DNA from: Candidatus Borrarchaeum yapensis
GTDB taxonomy: Archaea; Asgardarchaeota; Sifarchaeia; Borrarchaeales; Borrarchaeaceae
Assembly: GCA_016840515.1 (NCBI GenBank)
Contig: JAEOSF010000003.1
Coordinates: 1-64,000, forward strand
Direction: 5' to 3'
DNA: 64,000 nucleotides
The notes below the pieces were generated by a model that was not told the DNA's origin, made no database searches, and saw only the letters and a list, made by a program, of their open reading frames with translations. Position numbers and translations under genes: made by a program. Positions 37,414 through 46,924 of the stretch are shown piece by piece (position 1 is the first letter of the stretch; each line of letters begins with the position of its first letter).

Positions 37414-37816
37414 TCACCGCTTATCATTTTTCTATACTATTAATTGACTCCTGTTTATTTAAGAAAATAAGCTATTTAGCTTTTTCTCAAGCTTTAAATC
37501 ATATTTTAGCTAATTTTCCTTTTTATAGTCCTTGTTAATTCAAAATTGTACTTTTAAATAACACTAAATTTAATTTTTTAACAGAACCAGTGCAATAATC
37601 ATTGATCAATGAAAATATATGGTGTAATTATACGTGAAGTTAAAAATCGATATTAAGATCAGTTCACGTATAATATAAATATCATCAATAGGCTGAAATA
37701 AATGTATGAAAACTGAAATTTCAAATTCACATCATTTTAAAAACAGGTTCTGTGTATCTCTTTTGATAAAGATTCATTTGTGTGATTCCAGGAAAAATAG
37801 AATTTCGGGTAATTAA
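37414..37816. other. AT-rich intergenic region upstream of MFS gene
   Basis: No protein-like frame is present. It holds the long inverted repeat described at 37627-37674 and several TATA-like stretches. Otherwise nothing seen. Confidence 0.5.
37627..37674. promoter_or_regulatory. 12-bp inverted repeat ATTATACGTGAA
   Basis: ATTATACGTGAA (37627-37638) and its exact reverse complement TTCACGTATAAT (37663-37674) are separated by 24 bases, centre to centre 36 bp. It lies about 145 bases before an MFS gene and could be a two-site operator for its control. Confidence 0.5.
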
Positions 37817-39022
37817 ATGGATAAATTATCAAAAAGAATTGTTCTAGTTCTTTCTTTGGCTACAATGATTGCAGCCCTTGGAGCAGGTCTCATTACACCG
37901 ATTTTTCAAATATATCTCTATGATAATCTGAACTTTAGTATATTGACTATTGGACTGATTTATTCGATTTATACCATAGCTCTTGCAGTCTTCCCTATCC
38001 CTTTTGGCATTTTTTCTGATAAAAAGGGTAGAAAACCAACTGCTGCCTTAGGGATTCTTGGCTACGCTATTTCGTACCTTTCTCGAATATTCGCAAGAAA
38101 ACCAGAAGAATTTGGAGTTTTATCTGCACTTGAAGGCTTAGGAGACTCTTCTTTTAAGCCAGCTGCTCAGTCTGCAATCGCAGATGTAGTCTCTAGTGAT
38201 GAGCGAGGAAGTGCATATGGTATATATAATGCTGCGGCATCTGGAGCGATTATTGTAGGCTTTCTTCTAAGCGGAATAGTGGTAGTATGGTTTACAAGTT
38301 TCTTCATTTCTTTCATGATCGGTGGTTTACTCTCTATAGTTTCATTAGCTGTCTTGCTATTGCTTTTGAAAGAAACTCTTAGAATCGATTCACTTGAAAA
38401 TTCGAAGTTTGACTTAAAACAAATATTTAATAAAAGAATAAGACGCCCGAGCTTAATTTATCTCCTTGCTGTAATTGTAGGCAACTTTGGTGTTGCTGCA
38501 ATTCTCCCAATTCTCTCAATTTTTGTAATACTCCAATATAATATTCCTCTATATTTTATCGGTGTTGTGTGGTTCACATACATGCTTTCAAGCACTATTT
38601 CGTCAATACCTACTGGAAAAATATGTGATGTGTATTCATCTAAGCATACATTAGGCATAGGTTTCCTCGTGACTGCTTTCTCCTTCTACTTGTTAGGCAC
38701 ACAAAATACGATTCTCCTTCTAATTATTTCCAGTATTTTATTTGGGATTGGAAGCGCCATGATCTTTAACGCAAGTACAACATATATGATGAACCTTACA
38801 GAAACAGAAATCAGAGGTAGGACCGTAAGTGTATTCAATGTTCTGAAGATGGCGGGTGGGGCAGTAGGTCCAATTGTTTCTGGCATCCTTTGGGAAGGAT
38901 TCGCCCCCCAATATAGTTTTATAATCCCGGCTATAGCGATTTTTATTGCAGGAGTTTTCTTCCTGATTATCGGCGTTCCAGATAAGGAAATCAAAAAGTT
39001 GATGGGAGTTAATACTAATTGA
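37817..39022 (+). CDS. MFS transporter
   Basis: 401 residues, 12 TMs, with the TM2-3 motif GIFSDKKGRKPTAALG and a further motif GKICDVYSSKHTLGIG in the second half. The pattern (N-terminal FQIYLYDNL, DSSFKPAAQSAIADVV) is that of drug/multidrug-type MFS carriers. ATG start; weak ribosome site. It is not part of the tandem MFS family at 7.3-11.1 kb. Confidence 0.88.
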   Translation: MDKLSKRIVLVLSLATMIAALGAGLITPIFQIYLYDNLNFSILTIGLIYSIYTIALAVFPIPFGIFSDKKGRKPTAALGILGYAISYLSRIFARKPEEFGVLSALEGLGDSSFKPAAQSAIADVVSSDERGSAYGIYNAAASGAIIVGFLLSGIVVVWFTSFFISFMIGGLLSIVSLAVLLLLLKETLRIDSLENSKFDLKQIFNKRIRRPSLIYLLAVIVGNFGVAAILPILSIFVILQYNIPLYFIGVVWFTYMLSSTISSIPTGKICDVYSSKHTLGIGFLVTAFSFYLLGTQNTILLLIISSILFGIGSAMIFNASTTYMMNLTETEIRGRTVSVFNVLKMAGGAVGPIVSGILWEGFAPQYSFIIPAIAIFIAGVFFLIIGVPDKEIKKLMGVNTN

Positions 39023-39093
39023 CGAATAGATTTATTATTAAGAAGTGGTATTTCTTCTACTAACTTCTTCTACTACAAAAAAAGAAGCACCGT

Positions 39094-39108
39094 ATAATAC
39101 TTATAAAG
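39094..39108 (+). promoter_or_regulatory. TATA-like box upstream of second MFS gene
   Basis: TAATACTTATAAAGC places a TATA element about 30 to 40 bases before ATG 39136, so this transcript may be almost leaderless. Confidence 0.4.
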
Positions 39109-39135
39109 CATTAAAGGTTCTGCTGGTTGATTAAA

Positions 39136-40389
39136 ATGGGTGGAGAGAGTGAAGATATTTCAAGGATACGCTATTATCCATTAGTTTCTGGCACTTATTT
39201 CGTAGAGGGTATTGCGTCAATCTTAACTTCAGCATTTCTTCCTATCTACTTAGTTGTGTTCATGGGGTTAGATGTAGTCACTGTAGCGATATATTCCACA
39301 GTAGCATTTATTCCATGGTTGGCAAAGCCAATCTGGGGATTTATCAGCGACAAGTACTCATTTACCCTATTTGGAAGAAACTTAAGAAGAAGGCCCTACA
39401 TAGTAGTGGGAAGCGTTTTAAATTTTGCGTTATTGCCGTTTCTGGTGATTATTGATCCCCTTAATGGGCTGCTTTACGTTGCTGTCTGGTTCTTCCAAAA
39501 TCTCGGTTGGTCTATGTTAGACACTTGTGTAGATGCCTTGAGCGTTGAAAATGAAACAACAAAACGAAATTTACTTAGTATGGTCTTATGGATCGGCTCA
39601 TATCTTGGTACATTATTTGCTGGCTTTGTAATCGGATCTATACTTATGGCAGGTGGTTTCGTCACTGGTTTCGTTATCGGGGCACTAGTATCGACTATTA
39701 CGATCCTCTTTGTTATCTTCGCACCTGAAAAAGAAGTAAGTAAAGCAGAGAGCGTTACAACAGACGATATAAAGGAATTTTTCAACAAAGATAACTTAAA
39801 GGATATCTTTTCTAACCAGCGATTTGTAATATGGGGACTGATTTTTGCTGCATTCTATAACATTGATTCTGGCATAACAGACTTCTTTTTCGAGCCATGG
39901 ATGGTCCAAAAATTCGGATCCACTGTTTATCAGGTTGGTGCGTTTACCGCGGTGACCTCTATCTTTGCTATAGTCGGAGCAATAGTTGGCTGGCTACTAG
40001 GGGATAAAATACGACAAGTTGGTCAGAAAAAAGTGTTGTCAGTTGCCTTACTTTGTTTCGCGGCTGGATATGTTCTCACTGCACTCGTGACCACTTTGAC
40101 AGAGTTATATTATGTCTGGGTGTTCATATTCTTAGCTGTTGGCTTTGGAAGAGTTGCTCAGATTGCAATATTCATGGATATAACGAAACCAAAAATTGCA
40201 GGTATTATGTTTGCAATCTATATGGCATTTTTGAATATTGGAACATTTGTTGGTCGCGGACTTGCTGCAGTTGTTGTTCCAAGCCTTGGCATGGAAGGTA
40301 CATTTTTCCTTGTAGCATTGTTCATGCTAGTACTTATTATCCCTGTCAACTTGATTGATACTGTAAAGGCGAGAGAGATCTATCTATAA
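39136..40389 (+). CDS. MFS transporter, BT1/GPH-like
   Basis: 417 residues from ATG 39136; TTG 39127 is an alternative. 12 TMs. The motif WLAKPIWGFISDKYSFTLFGRNLRRRPYI after TM2 and DTCVDALSVEN near TM5 recall BT1 folate/biopterin and GPH-like carriers. It follows the previous MFS gene after 113 bases with its own TATA-like element. Substrate unknown. Confidence 0.85.
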   Translation: MGGESEDISRIRYYPLVSGTYFVEGIASILTSAFLPIYLVVFMGLDVVTVAIYSTVAFIPWLAKPIWGFISDKYSFTLFGRNLRRRPYIVVGSVLNFALLPFLVIIDPLNGLLYVAVWFFQNLGWSMLDTCVDALSVENETTKRNLLSMVLWIGSYLGTLFAGFVIGSILMAGGFVTGFVIGALVSTITILFVIFAPEKEVSKAESVTTDDIKEFFNKDNLKDIFSNQRFVIWGLIFAAFYNIDSGITDFFFEPWMVQKFGSTVYQVGAFTAVTSIFAIVGAIVGWLLGDKIRQVGQKKVLSVALLCFAAGYVLTALVTTLTELYYVWVFIFLAVGFGRVAQIAIFMDITKPKIAGIMFAIYMAFLNIGTFVGRGLAAVVVPSLGMEGTFFLVALFMLVLIIPVNLIDTVKAREIYL

Positions 40390-40486
40390 ACAATGAATTT
40401 TTCATCCTTTCTTTTCATTTTTTTTGTTCTTATATATTAGAGTGTTTTCTAAGCTATTCTATACCCTTTGCTTGAGCAGTTCTTAT

Positions 40487-41443
40487 TTAATCTAATTTCT
40501 TAAGAAATATGCTCAGTTGTGGCTTAGTAGGGCTACCTCTTGTTTCAGGACGTGTAGCATTTAATGCACCAGCAGCATTTGCATGAATTAAAGCATCTTT
40601 TATCGAATGTTTCATACTCAGGAATGCAGCAAGAACACCGAAAAACGCGTCTCCAGATCCTACTGTGGAGATCACTTTGAGTCCCATTTTTTCCAAGTCT
40701 ATTCCTGGAATCTTCAATATTTCTTGATTGAAGGTGTAAATACATCCATTTTTTCCCTGTTTAAAGATTATTTTAAGATTCTTATTAAACTTAGAGATTG
40801 ATTCGACCGCTTCTGAAAGATCAGTACAACCAGTAAGAGTTTCCGCTTCTACTTCATTAAGAAGTAAAAAATCCACAAAATTAAGACATTTTGAGAGACC
40901 TGACAGCCCCTCACTTATCTTTGTACCAGGATCCCAAAGAATTTCTGCTTTGTATTCACTCCCAAGTTTGGCCAGCATTGTAGCAGTTTCTAAAGGAGGA
41001 TCGGAAATTGCTATTATTTTCGCTTCTTTAATTAGCGTTATTCGTTCTGGTGACATTATATCTTGTGGTTCTATCTCATTATTTGCACCAAAGTAAGTAT
41101 GTATGACATTCTGTCCACCTTCATCTATGACAATATATGCCTGACCAGATTCTATGTTGTTTACGATTTTGATTCCATCTGTAACTACACCTTCTTTTTT
41201 TAGTATATTTATCTGCTCTTTTCCAATCTCGTCATTACCGACTCCTCCAAATATTGCTACTGCATGCGGATCAGAAACTCGTGCTGCTGCTACTGCAACA
41301 TTTGCTGCCTTTCCTCCAGGAACTCTCCCTATCTGTTTTATCGAGACTTCTTCTCCAGTTTTAGGAAACCTCTTTACAAAAAGCTTAATGTCGCTATTAA
41401 TCGCTCCACAAGTGATTACACTTACCATTTTGTTCATATCCAT
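40487..41443 (-). CDS. PfkB-family carbohydrate/nucleoside kinase
   Basis: 318 residues. N-terminal GGKAANVAVAAARV and C-terminal TVGSGDAFFGVLAAFL (catalytic Asp near 263) are the two PfkB signatures; a lid sequence DEGGQNVIHTYFGAN lies between. The enzyme phosphorylates a sugar or nucleoside with ATP in the cytoplasm, ribokinase-like; the substrate is not determinable. Start at ATG 41443, with ATGs at 41437 and 41428 as alternatives. Divergent from the glycosyltransferase gene. Confidence 0.9.
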   Translation of the reverse strand: MDMNKMVSVITCGAINSDIKLFVKRFPKTGEEVSIKQIGRVPGGKAANVAVAAARVSDPHAVAIFGGVGNDEIGKEQINILKKEGVVTDGIKIVNNIESGQAYIVIDEGGQNVIHTYFGANNEIEPQDIMSPERITLIKEAKIIAISDPPLETATMLAKLGSEYKAEILWDPGTKISEGLSGLSKCLNFVDFLLLNEVEAETLTGCTDLSEAVESISKFNKNLKIIFKQGKNGCIYTFNQEILKIPGIDLEKMGLKVISTVGSGDAFFGVLAAFLSMKHSIKDALIHANAAGALNATRPETRGSPTKPQLSIFLKKLD

Positions 41444-41571
41444 GGTGATTCAATAGTCAGATAGTTGCTCTCTAATGGATAAAAAACACACTGATTAATC
41501 TAAAACTTAAAATCCAAGGTGTAATACATCAAATATTATACGGACTAAGTTCTTCTAAGAGATGCATGTAA

Positions 41572-42660
41572 TTGCGATTGTATTATTTCATTACTATTAT
41601 AAGAAAACATAAGCCCTTTATTGTAATTCTTCTTCTATTTTCTACGGCTTTTATTACGAGAATTCTTAGAGTAAGTCATCCGCCACACATTATATCTGAC
41701 GAAATATATTATGTTGTAGCAGCGAGATCCATTATCTACACAGGAAATGACCCCAATCTTGTACATCCACCTCTTGGGAAATATCTCATAGGGCTTGGAA
41801 TTCTTATTTTTGGTGATAATTCCTTTGGTTGGCGAATTATAGGAGCGTTTCTTGGAAGTATAATTGCGCCACTTGTTTATTTAATTGGTACAAAAATTTG
41901 GCATGAAAAAGTTGGCATCTTAAGTGGAGTTTTCATCCTTATTGATCCGCTTACTTATGCTATGTCATGCATTGCAATGTTAGACATTTACCTTACCTTT
42001 TTCATCACTTGTGCATTTCTTGCCTTCATATATCAAAGATACATTATATCAGCAGTATTTTTTGGGCTTGCCTCTAGTGTGAAATTTGTTGCTATATTCT
42101 CTATTTGTGGTGTGGTATTATATCTAATCTATATACGTGAATGGAAACTCATTCGATGGTTCATTATCATTCCGATAGTAGTTTTTTTCGCTACAGTTTT
42201 ACCAATTATGCTAGTTGAAGGTATAGGGAAGTGGGTTGCCTATACGCTTTTCTATCTTGTATGGAGTTTTGGGCTAAATGTTGAACATCCTTTTGCAAGT
42301 CGACCAGAGGGCTGGCTTTTAAACATTAAGCCCTTTCCATTCTATCTAAATACTTGTAAACTAATAGCTGCCGCTAATCCATATCTTTATCTTTTTGCTA
42401 TTCCCACCAGTATATACGTTATTTACTTAGCTATCAAGAACAGAGAAAACAAAGTAAATTTCTCTGAAATGCTCCCAGTTTTATGGTTTATAACACAATA
42501 TGGCTTCTTCTTTCTCTTGCCTAGAACCACTCAATTTATTTTTTATCTACTTCCGTCAGTCCCAGCCATTCTATTGCTTACAGCACGAGGGACCGAGTTG
42601 AGTGTGGAGAAGTTATTTAAAAAAAATCGTAAGGTCGTGAATTTGGACATTCTATTGTAA
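41572..42660 (+). CDS. PMT/GT39-like membrane glycosyltransferase (GT-C)
   Basis: 362 residues, about 9-10 membrane helices. The first extracytoplasmic loop has ISDEIYYV (the DE motif) and then VHPPLGKYLIG, both as in dolichyl-phosphate-mannose:protein mannosyltransferases. It probably moves a sugar from a lipid phosphate to a surface acceptor. TTG 41572 is the only canonical start after an in-frame TAA at 41569; it has no ribosome site, so the transcript may be nearly leaderless. Shorter than eukaryotic PMTs and without their MIR domains. Confidence 0.85.
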   Translation: MRLYYFITIIRKHKPFIVILLLFSTAFITRILRVSHPPHIISDEIYYVVAARSIIYTGNDPNLVHPPLGKYLIGLGILIFGDNSFGWRIIGAFLGSIIAPLVYLIGTKIWHEKVGILSGVFILIDPLTYAMSCIAMLDIYLTFFITCAFLAFIYQRYIISAVFFGLASSVKFVAIFSICGVVLYLIYIREWKLIRWFIIIPIVVFFATVLPIMLVEGIGKWVAYTLFYLVWSFGLNVEHPFASRPEGWLLNIKPFPFYLNTCKLIAAANPYLYLFAIPTSIYVIYLAIKNRENKVNFSEMLPVLWFITQYGFFFLLPRTTQFIFYLLPSVPAILLLTARGTELSVEKLFKKNRKVVNLDILL

Positions 42661-42944
42661 TTTTAGGTTTATTGATATCTAACAAAACAACTCATTATTG
42701 GTTGAAAAATCATTTATTTCATCATCTACTAATTTTAAAATCGTGATACAATAACTTTTTATTGATATCATCCAAATCTTCATAACCGCAAGTTTACCAC
42801 GCAACTATGATCATGTGAATAGTCTGCTCCCTTAACTTGCAACAAAAAAATATTCGTTTAAGTTAATATGCACTAGATTCAAAAAGTATCTAAGACTTAG
42901 AGTCTATTCCGTGTTTGTTCCTCTTTTATGATGATGGTGTTTGA

Positions 42945-44747
42945 ATGGGAAAACTGCTTTTTGATGATTATGACTTCCGAAACAAATGGGTTAGAATTTT
43001 TACGCATCCAGTCCTTCTTTCATTGTTCAATTCATTTTTAATAATCATTCTAATCATCTTTGGGCTTGTACTTGCAGCAAGAGATGGGAATGTTTTTGTA
43101 GGATTACTCGGAGATGGATGGGGTGAAGTTGCAGTAATTGAAGAGATTCGAACTGGCAGAATTTATCCTTTCAGCGATCCTGCTAACGCAGATATTACAG
43201 AACCCTTATTACATCAACCACCATTATTTTTTTGGGCCTGTTTGCTTATTGGCGAAGCGTTTAATCTCCCTTCGTTTTGGACTCAGCACATAATGAATAT
43301 TATCGCACAATTTTTATTTCATTATGCATTTTACATGCTTTGCCTTGCGATATTCAATAATAAAAAACAAGCCCGATTAGCATTATTTTTTTCTGTTTTT
43401 GCGTATTCATTATCCTGGATTCGTTTAGTAGGCATACTCTTATTCAATTGGGGAACAGTACAGGTAGGAATAATGAGCATCCTTACAGGAAACACAAATT
43501 TAAACGTTGATCCAATTGTAAGAGAGAAGATAAACTTTGTGATGTTTGAATACTGGGATCTACGACATAATCTTTTTACTCAACGAAATTCAAAGCTCTC
43601 ATACAGTTTTGGTTTCTTTAGTCTTTTGTTTTACAAGAAAATAGAGAAGTTAACCGACTGGAAATATCTTGGCATCTCGGCTGGCTTTTTAGGATTAGCA
43701 ATAATAACACATCATCTTTCAACACTAGGTTTTAGTGCCATATTCCTTATTTTATTTTTTATTAGGCTTATTAGAGATAAGAAAATTTCAATTGAATTCT
43801 TAATTCTCTTATTTGGGCATCTAGTAGGTTCATTCGTCACAATACCAGTGCTTTTGAATCTATTGGGAGGAGGGGCTACTCGCTGGGTATTAGAAAGCCA
43901 AACAACAGGTGCTGGATGGGGATTGAGAACTCCTTCAGGAAGACCATCATGGCCATATCCATGGGAAATCTTTGAAGCTTATGGCCTAGTTTTTCTATTA
44001 GCTGTGCTAGGAGTCTATTGGTTGTACAAAAAAGGAAATTTAGACAAATTTGGAATCCCTGCAGTTATGGGGATCTGGGGTATGGTTGTTGGCAATTTAC
44101 AGTGGGTAGGAATAGAATACCAAGTGCTATTTCGTCAGACAAATTTCTTGTTCTATGCATTTTTTATCTATGCGCCTTTTGCTCTTGAATACCTATTTCT
44201 TAAGTTCGATTTGTTTTCAGTTAATCAATCTAAAATGAAATACCTCAATAAATTGAAAAAAATAAAACCTTCAAGATTTCAAGCTCGGATTCTATTTATT
44301 CTTGTTCTTCTTATTGGGCTTTTCACTTCACAATTAGTTGGTTTCTTCATTTTTAATCTGCGAAAGACACCGATACATTTCATTGTTGATGGAGATGAAT
44401 ACGAAGGTATTATGTGGCTAGCAGAGAATACAGACAATTCCCAAGTTGTTTATGCTCCCGAAAATGTTTCAAGAAAAATACCTGCATTATCAGGAAATAA
44501 AGTTGCACTAGGTTATGTTTCTTATTACTCTCTTACCAGAGAAGATGAACGAGCACGAAGGATAAATGAGAGCCTAATAGTGTTTGGCGAAGGGAATTAT
44601 CAAAAATCTGAGTTAATAATTAAAAAATACAATTCGAGTTTCTTATTTGTCGTCTTAGATACACTTCCTGAGGATAAACTACAGTCTTTCGAAGGAAAGT
44701 TTGAAAGGGTATTTGAAAATAGTAATATAATGATATTTGTGATATAG
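42945..44747 (+). CDS. Putative GT-C-type membrane glycosyltransferase
   Basis: 600 residues with about 11 membrane helices and a C-terminal extracytoplasmic domain (about 480-600). The first loop has GDGWGEVAVIEEIRTG followed by LLHQPPLFFW, resembling the acidic and HPPL motifs of GT-C enzymes, but the match is loose. Start ATG 42945 after GGTG. With the PMT-like gene upstream (284-base gap, no gene seen) it suggests surface-glycan assembly. Acceptor and donor unknown. Confidence 0.7.
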   Translation: MGKLLFDDYDFRNKWVRIFTHPVLLSLFNSFLIIILIIFGLVLAARDGNVFVGLLGDGWGEVAVIEEIRTGRIYPFSDPANADITEPLLHQPPLFFWACLLIGEAFNLPSFWTQHIMNIIAQFLFHYAFYMLCLAIFNNKKQARLALFFSVFAYSLSWIRLVGILLFNWGTVQVGIMSILTGNTNLNVDPIVREKINFVMFEYWDLRHNLFTQRNSKLSYSFGFFSLLFYKKIEKLTDWKYLGISAGFLGLAIITHHLSTLGFSAIFLILFFIRLIRDKKISIEFLILLFGHLVGSFVTIPVLLNLLGGGATRWVLESQTTGAGWGLRTPSGRPSWPYPWEIFEAYGLVFLLAVLGVYWLYKKGNLDKFGIPAVMGIWGMVVGNLQWVGIEYQVLFRQTNFLFYAFFIYAPFALEYLFLKFDLFSVNQSKMKYLNKLKKIKPSRFQARILFILVLLIGLFTSQLVGFFIFNLRKTPIHFIVDGDEYEGIMWLAENTDNSQVVYAPENVSRKIPALSGNKVALGYVSYYSLTREDERARRINESLIVFGEGNYQKSELIIKKYNSSFLFVVLDTLPEDKLQSFEGKFERVFENSNIMIFVI

Positions 44748-44819
44748 CCTGCTCCGCGTTTAAATATTAAATAGTATTAACTCTCATGATTAGAATACTA
44801 AGTAAGGAGGTAGAAGAGG

Positions 44820-45503
44820 ATAAGAAAATATCTCATTTTTGCGGTATTAATATTAGGTATTATTTTACTAACTCCTAGCGCCGAAGCAACAACAGAGACT
44901 TTAGAACCTATCGCCGATTCATTTGTCAATTCAGATAAATCCACTAGTAACTTCGGAGGCCAAGATGTTTTACGTATTACATATCAGAATAGAACATATT
45001 TTGATGATATAGAAAGGCGTGCCTACCTAAAGTTCAATCTTTCTGAGGTGCCCAGCGGCTCAACTATCAATTCAGCAAAATTGAGATTACATTCGGTGGT
45101 CGTCACGGAAACAGCTAAAATAGGAGCCTTTTATTGCCCCGATAATACATGGGAAGAGCTAGAGATTACATGGGAAAATGCCCCAGATACCTCAGGTGAT
45201 GCTGTAGACATTGTCTCTGTCGCGGAACCGGGAGAATGGTATGAATGGGATGTGACAAGCATCGCAAAAAAGGATACAAAAATTAGTATCGTGCTGCAAA
45301 TAGATGAAAGTGAACGGTCAAAGTCACCATGGGTATCCTTCCGTACTAAAGAAACCAATAGAGACCCTCAATTAGTTGTGGACTACAGTAGTGATGGCGA
45401 TGGAGGACGATGTTTAGGTACCATTATGATCGCTTTTGTCCCACTGATCGCTTCACTATGTTTGTTTGGAAAGCAAAAACTTACTACAAGACCTATTCCC
45501 TAA
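44820..45503 (+). CDS. Secreted DNRLRE-type protein, ATA start
   Basis: About 227 residues: signal peptide (RKYLIFAVLILGIILLTPSAEA), a DNRLRE/CBM96-like beta-sandwich (ADSFVNSDKS..., RAYLKFNLSEVPSG..., AKLRLHS, TWEELEITWENAP, WDVTSI, PWVSFRTKE) and a C-terminal hydrophobic anchor (IMIAFVPLIASLCLFGK). A perfect AAGGAGG (44804-44810) lies 9 bases before ATA 44820. An in-frame TAG at 44811 closes the frame upstream, and the first ATG, GTG or TTG downstream is GTG 45048, deep inside the domain. The frame matches exactly, so ATA initiation is the simplest reading. Extracellular. Confidence 0.85.
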   Translation: MRKYLIFAVLILGIILLTPSAEATTETLEPIADSFVNSDKSTSNFGGQDVLRITYQNRTYFDDIERRAYLKFNLSEVPSGSTINSAKLRLHSVVVTETAKIGAFYCPDNTWEELEITWENAPDTSGDAVDIVSVAEPGEWYEWDVTSIAKKDTKISIVLQIDESERSKSPWVSFRTKETNRDPQLVVDYSSDGDGGRCLGTIMIAFVPLIASLCLFGKQKLTTRPIP

Positions 45504-45544
45504 TCTTCTTTTCTTTTTTAGAATAGTCATGAAGTTCGCTATGT

Positions 45545-46492
45545 TTATAATCCAAGAAGTTGTTTTGCATTTAGACCAAGTATCTTTGCCCTGTCTTCAT
45601 CTGTCAAATGGCGTGCTTTTTTAATTACATGGACAGTTATCTGCATATACTCAAGATAATCAGAGCCATATAGAACTCGATCGAATCCACCAATGGCATC
45701 TTTTACTTTGTCTGCTAATATAGGATCTGTAACAACATCTGGTACCGCAGATACTTCAAGCCAAACATTTTCATGTTTTCTGGAAAGTTCAAGGGCATCT
45801 TTAAAGAAAATCCCAGGATTATCGCGACTGTAATATCCAGAATGTGCTAAAACAATAGGAAGATCATTAAAATCTTTAGCAAGAGGTTCCAAATATTTTG
45901 GATTACAATATTTTGCTAATTCAGGTATTTCCCATGGACCAGGACCACAACCTGTGTGAACTAATAGAATCTTCCCATTCTTTTCAAAATCTTCACAGAC
46001 AATTCGCAGATTCTCATTTTCAGAAGGATTGAAGAGAAACGGCCAAATTTTTAATCCCTTTAAGCGAAGTGTATTCAATTCCCTTAATTTTTGCGTTACA
46101 TATTCTTCATCTTTCAGCATATTAATTGATCCAAAGCCAGTAAATTTATCAGGATGGGTATTAACTATTTCTGCCAATTCTTTAAGAGAGGTAGGGGAAC
46201 TAGAGGCTCTTTCCTTAAGATAATATTCCAATTCACGCCATGCTTCCTCAAGTTGTGAAAACGACCGACTTGATACACCATTTGGCCAGTAATGGGAGGC
46301 CACATCACTCTTTAAAAAGGCGTCTCTTATCCAGTTCTTAATCTCCGGCCTCTTTATAGATCCTCCAAAATCTTTCCCTAATAAAACGCTATGGGAGACG
46401 CCTGAAATATCCATTTCTTCGAGAATCTCATTTATGATTAATTTTGAACTTCTTTTTGGATGTACATGAAAATCAATAACTAGATAACTCAT
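45545..46492 (-). CDS. Amidohydrolase (PF04909-type TIM barrel)
   Basis: 315 residues. HVH (residues 9-11) in IDFHVHPKRS, H near 180 (LLVHTGCG), H near 217 (IVLAHSG) and D near 275 (LYGSDYLEY) form the expected metal and acid/base positions of an amidohydrolase barrel. It likely acts as a cytoplasmic hydrolase or decarboxylase; the substrate is unknown. ATG 46492. It is convergent with the secreted protein gene. Confidence 0.88.
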   Translation of the reverse strand: MSYLVIDFHVHPKRSSKLIINEILEEMDISGVSHSVLLGKDFGGSIKRPEIKNWIRDAFLKSDVASHYWPNGVSSRSFSQLEEAWRELEYYLKERASSSPTSLKELAEIVNTHPDKFTGFGSINMLKDEEYVTQKLRELNTLRLKGLKIWPFLFNPSENENLRIVCEDFEKNGKILLVHTGCGPGPWEIPELAKYCNPKYLEPLAKDFNDLPIVLAHSGYYSRDNPGIFFKDALELSRKHENVWLEVSAVPDVVTDPILADKVKDAIGGFDRVLYGSDYLEYMQITVHVIKKARHLTDEDRAKILGLNAKQLLGL

Positions 46493-46924
46493 GGTTTACG
46501 AAGGACTCTTTAGAGATTTTAATTTTTTCTTAGCGGAAAATTAAAAGATGTTATGTCATTACTTCAAATGTGAACTACCCCACCTGTCGGAAGGGGACTT
46601 CCCGCCGATTTAGTTAAAACTCAGAAATGTCGCAAAAAAGTGCTAAATAGCATAAAACGATATTAGATGAAAATAGATGAATTATAAATGAGATGAATAG
46701 TAATAACGATCTATTCTTCATTCTTTACATATCGTAGATTAACAGATTCTTTTAGCATTTCTTGATCAAACAAATAAGAAATTAATGAACTAGTTCCAAA
46801 TTGATTTGTTGTAATAAGTGGCTTGTCATGTTTCGTCATATAGATCACGATAGCTACCAAAGAGATTTTTATTGTACATCTTCTAACTCAAAGATAAATG
46901 TTATGCTTAAAACCTTACAATTAT
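46493..46924. other. Right-end region of TnpB element B
   Basis: No protein-coding frame is convincing. GGTGGGGTAGTTCAC on the minus strand (46584-46570) matches the end-type of the element at 57.6 kb (GGGTGGTAGTTCAC). Just inside it is a hairpin formed by CGGAAG and CTTCCCG. The remaining 300 bases before the tnpB stop are AT-rich and could carry the guide RNA of the element. Confidence 0.5.
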
